The position numbers were made by a program, and so were the translations under genes. A DNA stretch of 64,000 nt from Pseudomonas oryzihabitans (GTDB lineage Bacteria > Pseudomonadota > Gammaproteobacteria > Pseudomonadales > Pseudomonadaceae), in the NCBI RefSeq assembly GCF_001518815.1, contig NZ_CP013987.1, forward strand, positions 1,963,001-2,027,000, written 5' to 3'. The number at the start of each line of letters is the position of its first letter. Position 1 is the stretch's first letter. Below the pieces are notes generated by a model. The model was not told the origin of the DNA and ran no database searches. It saw only the letters and a program-made list of their open reading frames with translations. Below are positions 1 to 10,672 of the stretch, in pieces.

Positions 1-264
1 CTGGCGCGGTCCGCCGAGATGCCGCTCTATGGCGCCAGCAAGGCAGCGCTGAACAGCCTGCTGCAGAGCTGGGTGGCCGGGCGGCAACCGGCCTTCGCGG
101 TGCTGGCACTGCATCCGGGCTGGGTCCGCACCGAGCTGGGCGGGGCAAGCGCCCCGGTCGAAGTCGCCGATAGTGTGGCTGGTCTGGTCGCGACGATCGA
201 GGCCCGGGTTGGCCAAAGCGGCAGCGCCTTTCTCGACTACCAAGGCCAGGCCTTGCCCTGGTGA
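1..264 (+). CDS. SDR family oxidoreductase, C-terminal part (5' end outside window)
   Basis: The reading frame is open from the first base and ends at TGA 262-264. About 87 residues are visible. The short-chain dehydrogenase/reductase active-site segment YGASKAALN (Tyr and Lys of the YxxxK motif) lies near residue 14 of the visible part. It is followed by the usual LHPGWVRTELGG stretch after the catalytic helix, where the P-G motif packs against the cofactor. The Rossmann nucleotide-binding half is upstream of the window. The ending is typical of small NAD(P)H-dependent carbonyl reductases of the C-factor type. The substrate cannot be told. It is separated by about 100 bases from the next SDR gene on the same strand. 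Confidence 0.8.
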   Translation: MARSAEMPLYGASKAALNSLLQSWVAGRQPAFAVLALHPGWVRTELGGASAPVEVADSVAGLVATIEARVGQSGSAFLDYQGQALPW

Positions 265-363
265 GCCGGTGGCCGGATCGCTCAGGCGCGATGAGCGATC
301 CGGCCCTTGTCCCGCTGCGGGGGAGGGTCGAAGATGCGGGCATTACCCCCTGGGAGTGCCCTC

Positions 364-1131
364 ATGCGCATCGATGATCGAACCTTCCTGGTAACCGGCG
401 CCGGCTCCGGCCTCGGCGCGGCCACCGCCGGGCTGCTGGTGGCGGCAGGCGCCCGGGTGGCGCTGTTGGATCTGCAGGCCGATGCCGTGCAGGCCCAGGC
501 CGAACGCCTCGGCGACCAGGCCCTGGCGCTGCCGGTGGACGTGACCGATGCTGGAGCCCTGAGCGCCGCCATCGACAGCCTTATGGAACGTTGGGGCAGT
601 CTGCAGGGCGCGATCAACTGCGCCGGTATCGTCGGTGGCGCCCGCATCCTCGGGCGCAATGGGCCGCACGATCTGGCGGCCTTCGCCCGCATCGTCACCG
701 TCAATCTGGTGGGCAGCTTCAATGTCTTGCGCCTGGCCGCGGCCGCTATGGCCCAAGGTGAGGCCGACGAGGGCGGCGAGCGCGGCGTGATCATCAATAC
801 CGCCTCCATTGCCGCCTTCGATGGCCAGATCGGCCAGGCCGCCTATGCTGCCTCCAAGGGTGGGGTCGCCTCTCTCACCCTGCCGGCTGCTCGCGAACTG
901 GCCGGGCAGGGGATCCGGGTCATGACCATCGCGCCTGGGGTGTTCGAGACGCCCATGATGGCCGGCATGACCCCTGAGGTCCGCGATGCCCTGGCCGCCA
1001 ATGTGCCCTTTCCACCGCGGCTCGGGCGGGGCGAGGAATTCGCCGCCCTGGTCCGCCACATCATCGAGAATCCCATGCTCAACGGCGAGGTGATCCGCCT
1101 CGACGGCGCCCTGCGCATGGCCCCGCGCTAG
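364..1131 (+). CDS. SDR dehydrogenase, HSD10/FadB2x-like 3-hydroxyacyl-CoA dehydrogenase
   Basis: This is a 255-residue NAD-dependent short-chain dehydrogenase. The dinucleotide motif [13 protein letters not shown] is at about residues 9-21, the NCAG motif near 86, the catalytic Ser in [12 protein letters not shown] near 145, and Tyr/Lys in YAASKGG near 160. The family (HSD17B10, FadB2x of P. putida) oxidises 2-methyl-3-hydroxybutyryl-CoA and related 3-hydroxyacyl-CoAs. The following thiolase and enoyl-CoA hydratase genes support a role in isoleucine breakdown. The start at 364 gives the family's usual N-terminus and has GGGAG 8 bases upstream. An in-frame ATG at 334 also has a GGAGGG upstream, so 10 extra residues are possible. 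The stop codon TAG coincides with the left end of a MITE-like element. Confidence 0.88.
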   Translation: MRIDDRTFLVTGAGSGLGAATAGLLVAAGARVALLDLQADAVQAQAERLGDQALALPVDVTDAGALSAAIDSLMERWGSLQGAINCAGIVGGARILGRNGPHDLAAFARIVTVNLVGSFNVLRLAAAAMAQGEADEGGERGVIINTASIAAFDGQIGQAAYAASKGGVASLTLPAARELAGQGIRVMTIAPGVFETPMMAGMTPEVRDALAANVPFPPRLGRGEEFAALVRHIIENPMLNGEVIRLDGALRMAPR

Positions 1132-1302
1132 GCCCTGTACGAAAAGTCGCCGAGCGACGGTCAGGCGAGGCGAAAAGCGCTGAGGAAGCGGACCGGGCTC
1201 GCGAGCGAGTTTACGAGTGGTAAATGAGCATTCCGACGGGGCTGGCCATCCAGGCGCTTTTCAACGAAGCATCACCGAGTGTAGGCACTTTTCGTAAGGG
1301 CC
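1131..1302. mobile_element. MITE-like element, 172 bp, with TA flanks
   Basis: This non-coding insert has near-perfect terminal inverted repeats. The left end is GGCCCTGTACGAAAAGT (1131-1147). The right end, 1287-1302, is the complement of GGCCCTTACGAAAAGT, so the ends differ only by one extra G. TA lies directly outside both ends (1129-1130 and 1303-1304), as expected for a TA target duplication. No transposase frame is present. The interior contains the palindrome CTCGCGAGCGAG. The insert separates two genes of one apparent catabolic operon. Its left TA plus its first G make the SDR stop codon, and its right flank leads into the AGGAG ribosome site of the thiolase gene. The parental transposon family is not determined. 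Confidence 0.6.
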
Positions 1303-1315
1303 TAGGAGAGTTGTC

Positions 1316-2500
1316 ATGAACGACCCCATTGTCATCGTCGCCGCTGCCCGTACGCCAATGGGCGCCCTGGGGGGCGAGCTGGCCGCGCTGTCGGCGCCGC
1401 AATTGGGCAGTGCCGTGGTGCGCGCGGTACTGGAGCGGGCCGGCTGGTCGCCCGAGCGAGTCGACGAGGTGCTGCTGGGCTGCGTCCTCCCCGCGGGCCT
1501 TGGCCAGGCCCCCGCGCGCCAGGCCGCCCTCGGTGCTGGCCTGGCCCAGACGACGCGCTGTACCACCCTGAACAAGATGTGCGGCTCGGGCATGCAGGCG
1601 ACCATCCTCGGTCATGACCTGTTGCGTGCCGGCAGTGCCGAGGTGGTGGTGGCAGGTGGCATGGAAAGCATGAGCCGTGCGCCTTATCTGCTGGAAAAGG
1701 CCCGCAGCGGCTACCGCCTCGGCCATGGCGCCCTGATCGACAGCATGTTTCTCGACGGCCTGGAAGACGCCTATGAACCCGGGCGCCTGATGGGGACCTT
1801 CGCCGAGGATTGCGCGGCGCGCCTGGGCATCGGCCGCGAACGCCAGGATGCCTATGCTCAGCAGTCTCTCGCACGGGCACGCCAGGCCCAGGCCAGTGGC
1901 GCCTTTGCCGCCGAGATCGTCCCGGTGGAGGTAGTGACGCGCAAGGAGATCCTGCGCCTCGACACCGACGAGCAACCCCGCCGCGCCGACCCTGCGCGGA
2001 TTCCCACGCTCAAGCCGGCCTTCCGCGAAGGCGGCACCGTGACCGCGGCCAATGCCAGCTCCATCTCCGATGGCGCAGCGGCGCTGCTGCTGATGCGCGC
2101 CAGCACGGCCGCGCATGAAGGCCTGACGCCGCTGGCGACCATCCGTGGCCACGCCGCCCATGCCGGGGTGCCGGGCGACTTTCCCACCGCCCCCATCGGC
2201 GCCATCCGCACGCTGCTCGAGCGCATCGACTGGCAGTTGGGTGATGTCGACCTCTTCGAGATCAACGAAGCCTTCGCCGTGGTGGCGCTGGCTGCCCAGG
2301 ATGCCCTGGGGCTGGACCCGGAGCGGCTGAACGTGCACGGTGGTGCCTGTGCCCTGGGCCACCCCATCGGTGCCTCCGGCGCGCGCATCCTGGTGACCCT
2401 GATCCAGGCGCTGCGCCACCGTGGCTTGCGCCGGGGCGTGGCCGCCATTTGCATCGGCGGCGGCGAGGCCACCGCGTTGGCGCTGGAACTCAACAACTAG
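1316..2500 (+). CDS. Acetyl-CoA C-acyltransferase (thiolase)
   Basis: This is a 394-residue biosynthetic/degradative type II thiolase, full length for the family. The nucleophilic Cys is in LNKMCGSGMQ at about residue 89. The NEAFA motif is near 318, the GHPIGASGAR His near 350, and the second catalytic Cys in AAICIGGGEA near 380. The enzyme cleaves 3-ketoacyl-CoA with CoA. In this setting (SDR dehydrogenase before, enoyl-CoA hydratase after) 2-methylacetoacetyl-CoA from isoleucine is the most likely substrate, as for FadAx of P. putida. The ATG at 1316 has AGGAGAG 7 bases upstream. Acetoacetyl-CoA thiolase activity is equally possible from sequence alone. Confidence 0.92.
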   Translation: MNDPIVIVAAARTPMGALGGELAALSAPQLGSAVVRAVLERAGWSPERVDEVLLGCVLPAGLGQAPARQAALGAGLAQTTRCTTLNKMCGSGMQATILGHDLLRAGSAEVVVAGGMESMSRAPYLLEKARSGYRLGHGALIDSMFLDGLEDAYEPGRLMGTFAEDCAARLGIGRERQDAYAQQSLARARQAQASGAFAAEIVPVEVVTRKEILRLDTDEQPRRADPARIPTLKPAFREGGTVTAANASSISDGAAALLLMRASTAAHEGLTPLATIRGHAAHAGVPGDFPTAPIGAIRTLLERIDWQLGDVDLFEINEAFAVVALAAQDALGLDPERLNVHGGACALGHPIGASGARILVTLIQALRHRGLRRGVAAICIGGGEATALALELNN

Positions 2501-2514
2501 ACAAGGACAAGATC

Positions 2515-3300
2515 ATGAGCGAACCCTCTGCCGAATCGACCCTGTTGCTGGACATCCAGGATCGCGTGGCCCTCATCACCCTCAATAGACCCAAGGCGCT
2601 CAACGCCCTCAATGCCCAGCTACTCACTGAGCTGGACGCCATGCTGGCGCGCCTGGACGCCGATTCCGAGGTGGGGTGCGTGGTGCTCACTGGCTCGGCC
2701 AAGGCCTTCGCCGCCGGGGCGGACATCAAGGAAATGGCCGGGCAGGGTTATCCGCAGATCTATCTGGACGACTACTTCCGCGTCGCCGACCGCATCGCCG
2801 AGCGTCGCAAGCCCTTGATCGCCGCCGTGGCCGGCTACGCCCTGGGCGGTGGCTGCGAACTGGCACTGCTGTGCGACTTCATCTACGCCGCCGACACCGC
2901 CCGCTTCGGCCTGCCGGAGCTTACCCTGGGCGTCATCCCCGGTATCGGCGGCACCCAGCGGCTGACCCGCGCCCTGGGCAAGGCCAAGGCCATGGAACTG
3001 TGCTTGACCGGTCGACAACTGGACGCCACCGAGGCCGAGCGCGCCGGCCTGGTCGCCCAGGTGTTTCCCGCCGACCAGCTCCTGGAGCGCACCCTGGAAG
3101 CCGCGCGGGGCATCGCCAGCCGTTCCCTGCCAGCGACCCTGCTGCTCAAGGAAAGCGTCAATCGGGCCTTCGAAACCAGCCTGGCCGAGGGCATCCGTTT
3201 CGAGCGCCGGGTCTTCCATTCGCTGTTCGCCAGCGCCGACCAGAAGGAAGGCATGGCGGCCTTCGTCGAGAAGCGTCCGGCGAAGTTCGAGCATCGCTAG
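2515..3300 (+). CDS. Enoyl-CoA hydratase
   Basis: This 261-residue crotonase-fold protein has the oxyanion-hole segments AFAAGADIKEMA (about 67-78) and ALGGGCELALLC (about 111-122). The two catalytic Glu residues are in GGCELA and in LPELTLG. It hydrates trans-2-enoyl-CoA, here plausibly tiglyl-CoA or methacrylyl-CoA in isoleucine/valine breakdown. The start at 2515 is 14 bases after the thiolase stop, with AAGGAC upstream. An in-frame extension into the thiolase gene is less likely because it would overlap that gene. It forms an operon with the thiolase and probably with the SDR gene. Confidence 0.9.
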   Translation: MSEPSAESTLLLDIQDRVALITLNRPKALNALNAQLLTELDAMLARLDADSEVGCVVLTGSAKAFAAGADIKEMAGQGYPQIYLDDYFRVADRIAERRKPLIAAVAGYALGGGCELALLCDFIYAADTARFGLPELTLGVIPGIGGTQRLTRALGKAKAMELCLTGRQLDATEAERAGLVAQVFPADQLLERTLEAARGIASRSLPATLLLKESVNRAFETSLAEGIRFERRVFHSLFASADQKEGMAAFVEKRPAKFEHR

Positions 3301-3322
3301 GCAATACCGGGGGGATCAAGCC

Positions 3323-3718
3323 GTGTCAGCCGATAGGTTAGGCGAGCGCTATCAGGCCTATCTCGACTGCCTAAATCGCCAGGCCTGGGCGGAGCTTGGC
3401 CGTCATGTCGATGAGGCCGTCGAGCACAATGGTCGGCCCTTGGGGCTGGCAGGCTATCAGGCGATGCTCGAAGGCGATCATGCCGCCATTCCTGACTTGC
3501 ACTTCGCCGCGCAGCTGCTGGTGGTCGAGTTGCCCTGGCTGGCGGCGCGGCTGGACTTCGACTGCACGCCGCATGGTGAATTGTTCGGGTTGGCGGTGAA
3601 GGGTCGCCGGGTCCGCTTTGCCGAGCACGTCTTCTATCGCTTCGAGAACGGCCGCATTCGCGAGGTGCGTTCGGTGATAGATACGGCTGCCATCGCGGCT
3701 CAGCTGGCGGCGGGCTGA
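3323..3718 (+). CDS. SnoaL/NTF2-like family protein
   Basis: This is a 131-residue single-domain protein of the SnoaL-like cone fold (NTF2 superfamily). Typical features are the N-terminal helix (RYQAYLDCLNRQAWAEL), the central strand pair DLHFAAQLLVVEL, and the C-terminal HVFYRFENGRIREV segment. Members are polyketide cyclases, isomerases or ligand-binding proteins, so no reaction can be assigned. The start is GTG at 3323, with a GGGGGG run ending 9 bases upstream, 22 bases after the hydratase stop. It is likely co-transcribed as the last gene of this operon. Its 3' end overlaps the convergent AraC-type gene by 19 bases. Confidence 0.75.
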   Translation: MSADRLGERYQAYLDCLNRQAWAELGRHVDEAVEHNGRPLGLAGYQAMLEGDHAAIPDLHFAAQLLVVELPWLAARLDFDCTPHGELFGLAVKGRRVRFAEHVFYRFENGRIREVRSVIDTAAIAAQLAAG

Positions 3719-4740
3719 CTGGCGCGGGTAGGGCGCTGGCGATAACCCAGGGGGCTCAGCCCCGTCCATCTGCGGAAGGCGCGCTGGAAGGAGCGAGGAT
3801 CGGCGAAGCCCAGGCGCAGGGCCAGTTCGTCCAGGGGGAGGGCGCCCTGATCCAGCTGGCGGCAGGCCAGGCGGCAACGGCGCTCGTCCTTGAGGCGCTG
3901 GTAGGACTGGCCACTAGCCGCCAGCTGACGTCTCAGGGTGGCGGACGAGAGGCCCAGGTCTGCCGCTAGGCGGACGGCATCCGGCCAGTCCTCGGGCGCA
4001 CGACTGCGCAGCAGGGCGCGGATGCGGGCGATCAGGCTGGCGTCGTCTCGATAGTGCACCAGCAGATTGCCTGGCGCGGCGGCGATGAAGCGCCGTGCGT
4101 CTGCGGCAGTGCGCCGGATCGGCAGGGCCAGCAGGGCGGCGTCCAGCACCAGGCAGTCGTCGTCGCTGCCAAAGCAGAGCCCTGGACCGAAGCGTTGTTG
4201 GTAGTCGGCCAGCAGTTCCGCACCCGGCGCCTGAGCGGTCAGACGGATCTCCTCCAGCGGCAGGCGCCGGCCCACCAGCCAGCAGGCCAGGCCATGCAGG
4301 ATCAGCCAGAGGGTGAAGACCGCGAAGCTGCCCGGCAGACTACCTGGTGCCAGTCGCAAGGTCGCCCGCTCACCGTCGCGTTGCAGCCGCAGATCCACGC
4401 CCAGGGTCAGCCGCAGGAAGTCGGCGCTGTGCCGCAGGGCATCGCCCAAGGTCGGCTGCAGACGGGCACTCTGGCAGAGAAAAGCAAAGCTGCCAGCCGG
4501 AAGCGGGCGCGGACCCAGGGCGAAGAACTCGTCATCGAAGCGCCACGCCAGGCGATACCACAGCTGGCCGAACAGCGGCGCCGAGAGGCGGTCGCCGGCA
4601 CCGCCAAGAAGCAGCGCCGGCAACGGGATGCCTTCGGCGGCGAGCAGCGCGTCCGGCCGCTGGCCACTTTGCCGGCACAGCCCGGCCAGGGCTTCGTCGA
4701 GAATACCCAGGGCCAGGCTGTCGCGCGGCAGGCCGGTCAC
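3700..4740 (-). CDS. AraC-family transcriptional regulator coupled to the bkd operon
   Basis: This 346-residue protein has an N-terminal effector domain of the arabinose-binding/OruR-like type (about 20-205). Its C-terminal AraC DNA-binding domain carries two helix-turn-helices (about 245-340, with [15 protein letters not shown] and [21 protein letters not shown]). Its GTG start overlaps the lpdV stop as GTGA, so it is the last gene of the bkd operon and probably translationally coupled. This suggests it answers to a branched-chain metabolite or controls a linked catabolic operon. This is inference, because BkdR of the Lrp family is the known bkd regulator. The effector is unknown. Confidence 0.88.
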   Translation of the reverse strand: MTGLPRDSLALGILDEALAGLCRQSGQRPDALLAAEGIPLPALLLGGAGDRLSAPLFGQLWYRLAWRFDDEFFALGPRPLPAGSFAFLCQSARLQPTLGDALRHSADFLRLTLGVDLRLQRDGERATLRLAPGSLPGSFAVFTLWLILHGLACWLVGRRLPLEEIRLTAQAPGAELLADYQQRFGPGLCFGSDDDCLVLDAALLALPIRRTAADARRFIAAAPGNLLVHYRDDASLIARIRALLRSRAPEDWPDAVRLAADLGLSSATLRRQLAASGQSYQRLKDERRCRLACRQLDQGALPLDELALRLGFADPRSFQRAFRRWTGLSPLGYRQRPTRASQPAAS

Positions 4741-6119
4741 AGGTGCAGCGCCCGGCCCAGGGCCCGCAGCGCCGCTTCCTGTACGGCCTCGCCCAGGGTG
4801 GGGTGGGGGTGCAGGGTGGCGGCCACGTCTTCCAGTTGCATGCCCATCTCCAGGCTGTGGGAAAAGGCCGTGGCCAGTTCGGCGACCTGCTGCCCGGTGG
4901 CCTGCCAGCCGAGAATGCGGTGGTCGTCCTCGCGGGCCACTACCCGTACGAAGCCCTCAGGAGCTTCCAGTGTCAGGGCGCGGCCATTGGCGGCGAAGGG
5001 GAAGCTGGCGACCTTGGTCTCCAGGCCCTGGGCCTTGGCCTGCTCGGGGGTGAGGCCTACCACCACGATTTCCGGATCGGTGTAGCAGACCGCCGGAATG
5101 GCCACCGGCGCGAAGCGCCGACGCTTGCCGGCGATGAGCTCAGCCACCACTTCGCCCTGAGCCATGGCGCGATGCGCCAGCAGCGGCTCGCCGGTCAGGT
5201 CGCCAATGGCCCAGACGTCGGTCATGCTGGTGCGGCAGCCGTCGTCGACGCGGATATAGCGGCCGTCATAGTCCAGCGGCAGGCGGTCCAGGCCTTCGGT
5301 GCGCGGTCGGCGGCCGGCCGACACCAGGATGCGTTGCGCCGGCAGAACCTGCTCCTGGCCGTCGCTGGTGGTCATTCGCAGGCCAGCGCCATCGGCCGCC
5401 AGGCCAGCGACGGTGCAGTTCAGGTGCAGCGCGATGCCCAGACGATCCAGCCGCTGGCGCAGCGGCGTCGTCAGCTCGGCGTCATAGCCGGGCAGCAGTC
5501 GCGACTGGGCTTCCACCACGGCGACCTGGGCGCCCAGCTTGCGATAGGCGATGCCCAGTTCCAGGCCGATGTAGCCGGCGCCCACCACGACCAGATGCTC
5601 GGGAATGTCGGTCGGCGACAGCGCCTCGGTCGCCGAGACCACGGGGCCGCCAAAAGGCAGGTTGGGCAGCTCCACCGAGGTGGAGCCCATGGCCAGTACC
5701 AGGTGCTCGGTGCGGATGCGCAGCCGCTCACCACCGGCCCGCTGCACCTCTACGGTCTTGCCGTCGAGAATCTCGGCCCAGCCTTCGACGACGGTTACCC
5801 CCTGCTTCTTGAGCAGGGCAGCAACGCCGGTGGTGAGACGGTCGACGATGCCATTCTTCCAGGCCACGGCCTGGCCGAGGTCCAGTTCCGGACGCCCGTG
5901 GCGAATGCCCAGGCTGCCCTGTTCCGCACGCCCGCAGGCCCGCTGGTATTCCTCGGCTACGTGGATCATGGCCTTGGAAGGGATGCAGCCGACGTTGAGG
6001 CAGGTGCCGCCGAGGGCGGCGCCCTCCACCAGGGTGGTGGCGATGCCCAGCTGGGCGGCGCGCAGGGCGGCGACATAACCGCCGGGGCCGCCGCCGATGA
6101 TGAGGAGTCGGGTGTCCAT
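4737..6119 (-). CDS. lpdV: Dihydrolipoyl dehydrogenase of the branched-chain keto acid dehydrogenase (E3)
   Basis: This 460-residue flavoprotein reoxidises the lipoyl group of BkdB with NAD. FAD-binding [17 protein letters not shown] is at about 8-24. The redox disulfide is in [14 protein letters not shown] (about 36-49). The NAD-binding [10 protein letters not shown] is near 180, and the C-terminal active-site His motif is [11 protein letters not shown]. The LpdV assignment rests on its place as fourth gene of bkdA1-bkdA2-bkdB-lpdV, with only 2 bases between bkdB and lpdV. It overlaps the downstream AraC-type gene by 4 bases. Confidence 0.95.
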   Translation of the reverse strand: MDTRLLIIGGGPGGYVAALRAAQLGIATTLVEGAALGGTCLNVGCIPSKAMIHVAEEYQRACGRAEQGSLGIRHGRPELDLGQAVAWKNGIVDRLTTGVAALLKKQGVTVVEGWAEILDGKTVEVQRAGGERLRIRTEHLVLAMGSTSVELPNLPFGGPVVSATEALSPTDIPEHLVVVGAGYIGLELGIAYRKLGAQVAVVEAQSRLLPGYDAELTTPLRQRLDRLGIALHLNCTVAGLAADGAGLRMTTSDGQEQVLPAQRILVSAGRRPRTEGLDRLPLDYDGRYIRVDDGCRTSMTDVWAIGDLTGEPLLAHRAMAQGEVVAELIAGKRRRFAPVAIPAVCYTDPEIVVVGLTPEQAKAQGLETKVASFPFAANGRALTLEAPEGFVRVVAREDDHRILGWQATGQQVAELATAFSHSLEMGMQLEDVAATLHPHPTLGEAVQEAALRALGRALHL

Positions 6120-6121
6120 GG

Positions 6122-7402
6122 CTACTCCAGGAAAAGGGTGGCGGGTTGTTCGAGCAGCTGGCGCACGGCCTGGATGAAACTGGCGGCGTCCTGGCCATCG
6201 ATCAGCCGGTGGTCGAAGGAAGCGGAGAGATTCATCAACTTGCGTGGCACCACCAGGCCATTGCGGAAGGCTGGGCGTTCGACGATGCGGTTCACGCCGA
6301 TGATGGCCACCTCGGGATGGTTGATGATGGGCGTGGAGGCGATACCCCCCAACGGACCGAGGCTGCTGATGGTCAGGGTGGAGCCACCCAGCTCATCGCG
6401 CCCGGCCTTGCCGCTGCGCACCGCGGTAGCGAGGCGCGCCACCTCCTGGGCACAGCCCCAGAGATCCAGCGCCTCGGCATGGCGCACCACCGGTACCGCC
6501 AGGCCCTGTTCGCCCTGGGTGGCGATGCCCAGGTGCACCGCACCATAACGCGTCACGGTGCTGGTCTCTTCGTCGAAGCGGGCATTCATCTGCGGGAAAT
6601 CCCGCACCGCCACCACCAGCGCCCGCGCCAGGAAGGGCAGCAAGGTGAGGTGTGCGCGGCGTCCCTGCCAGCGCTGATTGAGGGTGGCACGCAAGGCTTC
6701 CAGCTCGGTGACGTCCAGCTCTTCCACATAGGTGAAATGGGGGATGTGGCGCTTGGCGGCCTGCATCTTCTCGGCGATCTTGCGTCTCAGGCCGATCAGC
6801 GGGATGCGCTCCTCGCCACTGCGCCTGACGAGACCTCCGCCACCCGTGGCCGGCGGCAGACCCGCGTCGCGTTGCTGTACATAGGCTTCCAGATCGCCGT
6901 GCAGGATGCGTCCGCCCTGGCCGGTACCGGTGACGAAGCGGAGCTCGATGCCCAGGTCCCAGGCGTGCTGGCGCACTGCCGGTGACGCCAGCGGCGCACT
7001 GCCCGGTGCCGGGCGGGAAGCCGGTCTATCGTCCTCGCGCTCAGACTCGGGTGCCGGACGCGGCGGAGCGGGTTCCGGCGCAGGCCTGGGCGCTTCTACC
7101 TTGGGCGCGGGTGTGGATGCCATGGGAGCGGGGCGAGTGGCTTCCCGCTGGTTGCCGTCACCGGCCACCTCCAGACGGATCAGCTCGGCGCCCACCGCCA
7201 GCACCTGGCCAGGCTCGCCGCCCAGGGCTAGCACCCGGCCAACCACCGGGGAAGGAATCTCCACCATGGCCTTGTCGGTCATGACATCGGCGAGGGTCTG
7301 GTCTTCGCTGACCTCGTCCCCCACGGCCACGTACCACTTGACCAGCTCCACTTCGGCGATGCCTTCGCCGATGTCCGGCATCTTGATGACATGGGTACCC
7401 AT
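6122..7402 (-). CDS. bkdB: Branched-chain keto acid dehydrogenase E2, lipoamide acyltransferase
   Basis: This 426-residue core subunit moves the acyl group from E1 to CoA. It has one lipoyl domain (about 1-80) with the lipoylated Lys44 in [11 protein letters not shown] Pro/Ala-rich linker follows (about 85-135), then the peripheral-subunit-binding domain (about 140-175, [13 protein letters not shown]). The C-terminal catalytic acyltransferase domain (about 200-426) has the His/Asp motif [14 protein letters not shown]. Length and layout match P. putida BkdB. It is the third gene of the operon and starts one base after the bkdA2 stop. Confidence 0.95.
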   Translation of the reverse strand: MGTHVIKMPDIGEGIAEVELVKWYVAVGDEVSEDQTLADVMTDKAMVEIPSPVVGRVLALGGEPGQVLAVGAELIRLEVAGDGNQREATRPAPMASTPAPKVEAPRPAPEPAPPRPAPESEREDDRPASRPAPGSAPLASPAVRQHAWDLGIELRFVTGTGQGGRILHGDLEAYVQQRDAGLPPATGGGGLVRRSGEERIPLIGLRRKIAEKMQAAKRHIPHFTYVEELDVTELEALRATLNQRWQGRRAHLTLLPFLARALVVAVRDFPQMNARFDEETSTVTRYGAVHLGIATQGEQGLAVPVVRHAEALDLWGCAQEVARLATAVRSGKAGRDELGGSTLTISSLGPLGGIASTPIINHPEVAIIGVNRIVERPAFRNGLVVPRKLMNLSASFDHRLIDGQDAASFIQAVRQLLEQPATLFLE

Positions 7403-7403
7403 C

Positions 7404-8462
7404 TCAGACCTCCATCACGCGCTTGAGCGCGGCGCCGACCCGGGACGGACCTGGGAAGTAGTCCCATTCCTGGGCATGGGGGTAGGGGGTGTCCCAGCCA
7501 GTGACCCGCTCGATGGGCGCCTCCAGGCGATGGAAACAGTGCTCCTGCATCAGCGAGACCAGCTCGGCGCCGTAGCCGCAGGTACGGGTGGCTTCGTGGA
7601 CCACGACGCAGCGGCCGGTCTTGGTCACCGAGTCGGTGAGGGTCTGCAGATCCAGGGGCCAGAGGCTGCGGATGTCGATCACCTCGGCGTCGATGCCGGT
7701 CTCGGCGGCGGCGGCCAGGGCGACCCAGACGGTGGTGCCGTAGGTCAGCACCGTGACCTGCTTGCCCGGGCGGACCACGGCGGCCCGTTCCAGCTCGACC
7801 CGATAGTAGCCATCCGGCACGGCGCTGGCCGGGTGCCCCGACCAGGGCGTCACCGGACGGTCGTGATGGCCGTCGAAGGGGCCGTTGTAGAGGCGCTTGG
7901 GTTCGAGAAAGATCACCGGGTCATCGCTCTCGATGGAAGCGATCAATAGGCCCTTGGCGTCATAGGGATTGGACGGCATCACCGTGCGCAGGCCGCAGAC
8001 CTGGGTGAACATCGCCTCCGGGCTCTGGCTGTGGGTCTGGCCGCCATAGATGCCGCCGCCGCAGGGCATGCGAAATACCAGCGGTGAGGTGAACTGGCCC
8101 ACCGAGCGATAGCGCAGCCGCGCCGCCTCGGAGACGATCTGGTCGATGGCCGGATAGACATAGTCGGCGAACTGGATTTCCGCCACCGGCCGCAGGCCAT
8201 AGGCGCCCATGCCCACCGCGGCGCCGGCGATGCCGTTCTCCGAGATGGGCGCATCGAACACCCGCGAGGCGCCGTACTTGGCCTGCAGGCCCTCGGTGCA
8301 ACGAAAGACGCCGCCGAAGTAGCCGACGTCCTCGCCGAACACCACCACGTTGTCGTCGCGTTCGAGCATCACGTCCATCGCCGAGCGAATGGCCTGGATC
8401 ATGGTCAGGGTGCTGTGGCTGCCGGCCTGGGTCGGCAGGTCGGTTTCCTGTTGTACGGTCAT
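7404..8462 (-). CDS. bkdA2: Branched-chain keto acid dehydrogenase E1 beta subunit
   Basis: This 352-residue transketolase-like subunit pairs with BkdA1 to decarboxylate 2-oxoisovalerate, 2-oxoisocaproate and 2-oxo-3-methylvalerate with thiamine diphosphate. The N-terminal pyrimidine-binding domain shows VVVFGEDVGYFGGVFRCTEG (about 45-64) and the conserved FADYVYPAIDQI region. The C-terminal transketolase domain follows. The ATG at 8462 was chosen because the family starts just before TMIQAIRSAMD. The N-terminus is about 13 residues longer than in P. putida BkdA2. The gap to bkdA1 is 4 bases. Confidence 0.95.
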   Translation of the reverse strand: MTVQQETDLPTQAGSHSTLTMIQAIRSAMDVMLERDDNVVVFGEDVGYFGGVFRCTEGLQAKYGASRVFDAPISENGIAGAAVGMGAYGLRPVAEIQFADYVYPAIDQIVSEAARLRYRSVGQFTSPLVFRMPCGGGIYGGQTHSQSPEAMFTQVCGLRTVMPSNPYDAKGLLIASIESDDPVIFLEPKRLYNGPFDGHHDRPVTPWSGHPASAVPDGYYRVELERAAVVRPGKQVTVLTYGTTVWVALAAAAETGIDAEVIDIRSLWPLDLQTLTDSVTKTGRCVVVHEATRTCGYGAELVSLMQEHCFHRLEAPIERVTGWDTPYPHAQEWDYFPGPSRVGAALKRVMEV

Positions 8463-8466
8463 GGCG

Positions 8467-9922
<1,456 letters not shown>

Positions 9923-10384
9923 ATGGCTGGTCTGGACCGTATCGACCTGCGCATCCTCAATGCCCTGTCCGCCGATGGCCGTCTGAGCTGGCGAGATCTG
10001 GCGCAGAAGATCGGCTTGTCGCTCACCCCCACCCTGCGGCGGGTCAAGCGGCTGGAAGAGGAGCGCTACATCCAGGGGTATCACGCCCAGCTCGACGAAA
10101 CGCGGCTCGCCGGCAGTGTCAGCGTCTTCGTGTCGGTACGGTTGGAAAAGCAGTCCACCGACTACCTGCGCGCCTTCGAAGGGGAGATCGTCAAGGCGCC
10201 CCAGGTGATGAGCTGCTTCCAGATGACCGGGGATGCGGACTATGTACTGCGGGTGGTCGTGCAGGACCTAGCGGCCTACCAGCGCTTCCTGGCGGAGGTA
10301 CTGACCTGCATCCCGGGGGTCGCCAGCGTGACCTCGGCGTTTTCGCTCAAGGCCGTCCTGCTCAGACCGGCGCCACCCCTGTGA
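9923..10384 (+). CDS. bkdR: Lrp/AsnC-family regulator of the bkd operon
   Basis: This 153-residue protein has an N-terminal helix-turn-helix (DLRILNALSADGRLSWRDL then KIGLSLTPTLRRVKRLE, about 6-45). Its C-terminal effector/oligomerisation (RAM) domain follows (about 65-145, with QVMSCFQMTGDADYVLRVVV). Lrp-family proteins bind amino acids. P. putida BkdR binds branched-chain amino acids and activates bkdA1A2B-lpdV. Divergence from bkdA1 makes the assignment strong. It is slightly shorter than P. putida BkdR (161 residues). Confidence 0.9.
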   Translation: MAGLDRIDLRILNALSADGRLSWRDLAQKIGLSLTPTLRRVKRLEEERYIQGYHAQLDETRLAGSVSVFVSVRLEKQSTDYLRAFEGEIVKAPQVMSCFQMTGDADYVLRVVVQDLAAYQRFLAEVLTCIPGVASVTSAFSLKAVLLRPAPPL

Positions 10385-10398
10385 GCGGTCGGTAGCGC

Positions 10399-10608
10399 TC
10401 AGCTACCCAGCGAGCGACGAACCTGCTGCGCCTGAACGGCACAGTAGTTCGAATCCCGAAGGCGGGCGGTATCCAACATCAGCGTCACGCGACGTTGACC
10501 GGAGGGACTGCAGAGCTGCGCGGGCAAACCACCGTCCGGCGTGAGCGGGCCGAACAGGCAGGAGACGTTGGGTAGCTGGGAAACGAACTGCTGGGTAAGG
10601 GCGAGCAT
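10399..10608 (-). CDS. Small hypothetical protein, 69 aa
   Basis: The family is not recognised. The 69-residue product has no membrane segment. It contains two Cys residues (near 17 and 32) and a third near 56, and a basic C-terminus (QAQQVRRSLGS). Codon use fits the neighbourhood and the reading frame fills the space between bkdR and the response regulator. The ribosome site is weak (only GGAC about 9 bases upstream of the ATG). It may be co-transcribed with the response regulator 64 bases upstream. It is possible that this is not a gene. Confidence 0.45.
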   Translation of the reverse strand: MLALTQQFVSQLPNVSCLFGPLTPDGGLPAQLCSPSGQRRVTLMLDTARLRDSNYCAVQAQQVRRSLGS

Positions 10609-10672
10609 TGTTATTGTCCGGAATACCGAGGTGGCAATGTGACATCGCGCACACTGCCGAGGTTCCCGACCA

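Noticed and set aside
1211-2419. Minus-strand open frame of 402 codons over the thiolase gene
   Set aside because: Antisense to a clear thiolase, with a Gly/His/Gln-rich translation and no recognisable domain.
4347-6548. Open frame of 733 codons on the plus strand opposite the AraC-type, lpdV and bkdB genes
   Set aside because: It is opposite well-defined family proteins and its translation is Arg/Gly/Ala-rich with no motif. It is the usual GC-rich shadow frame.
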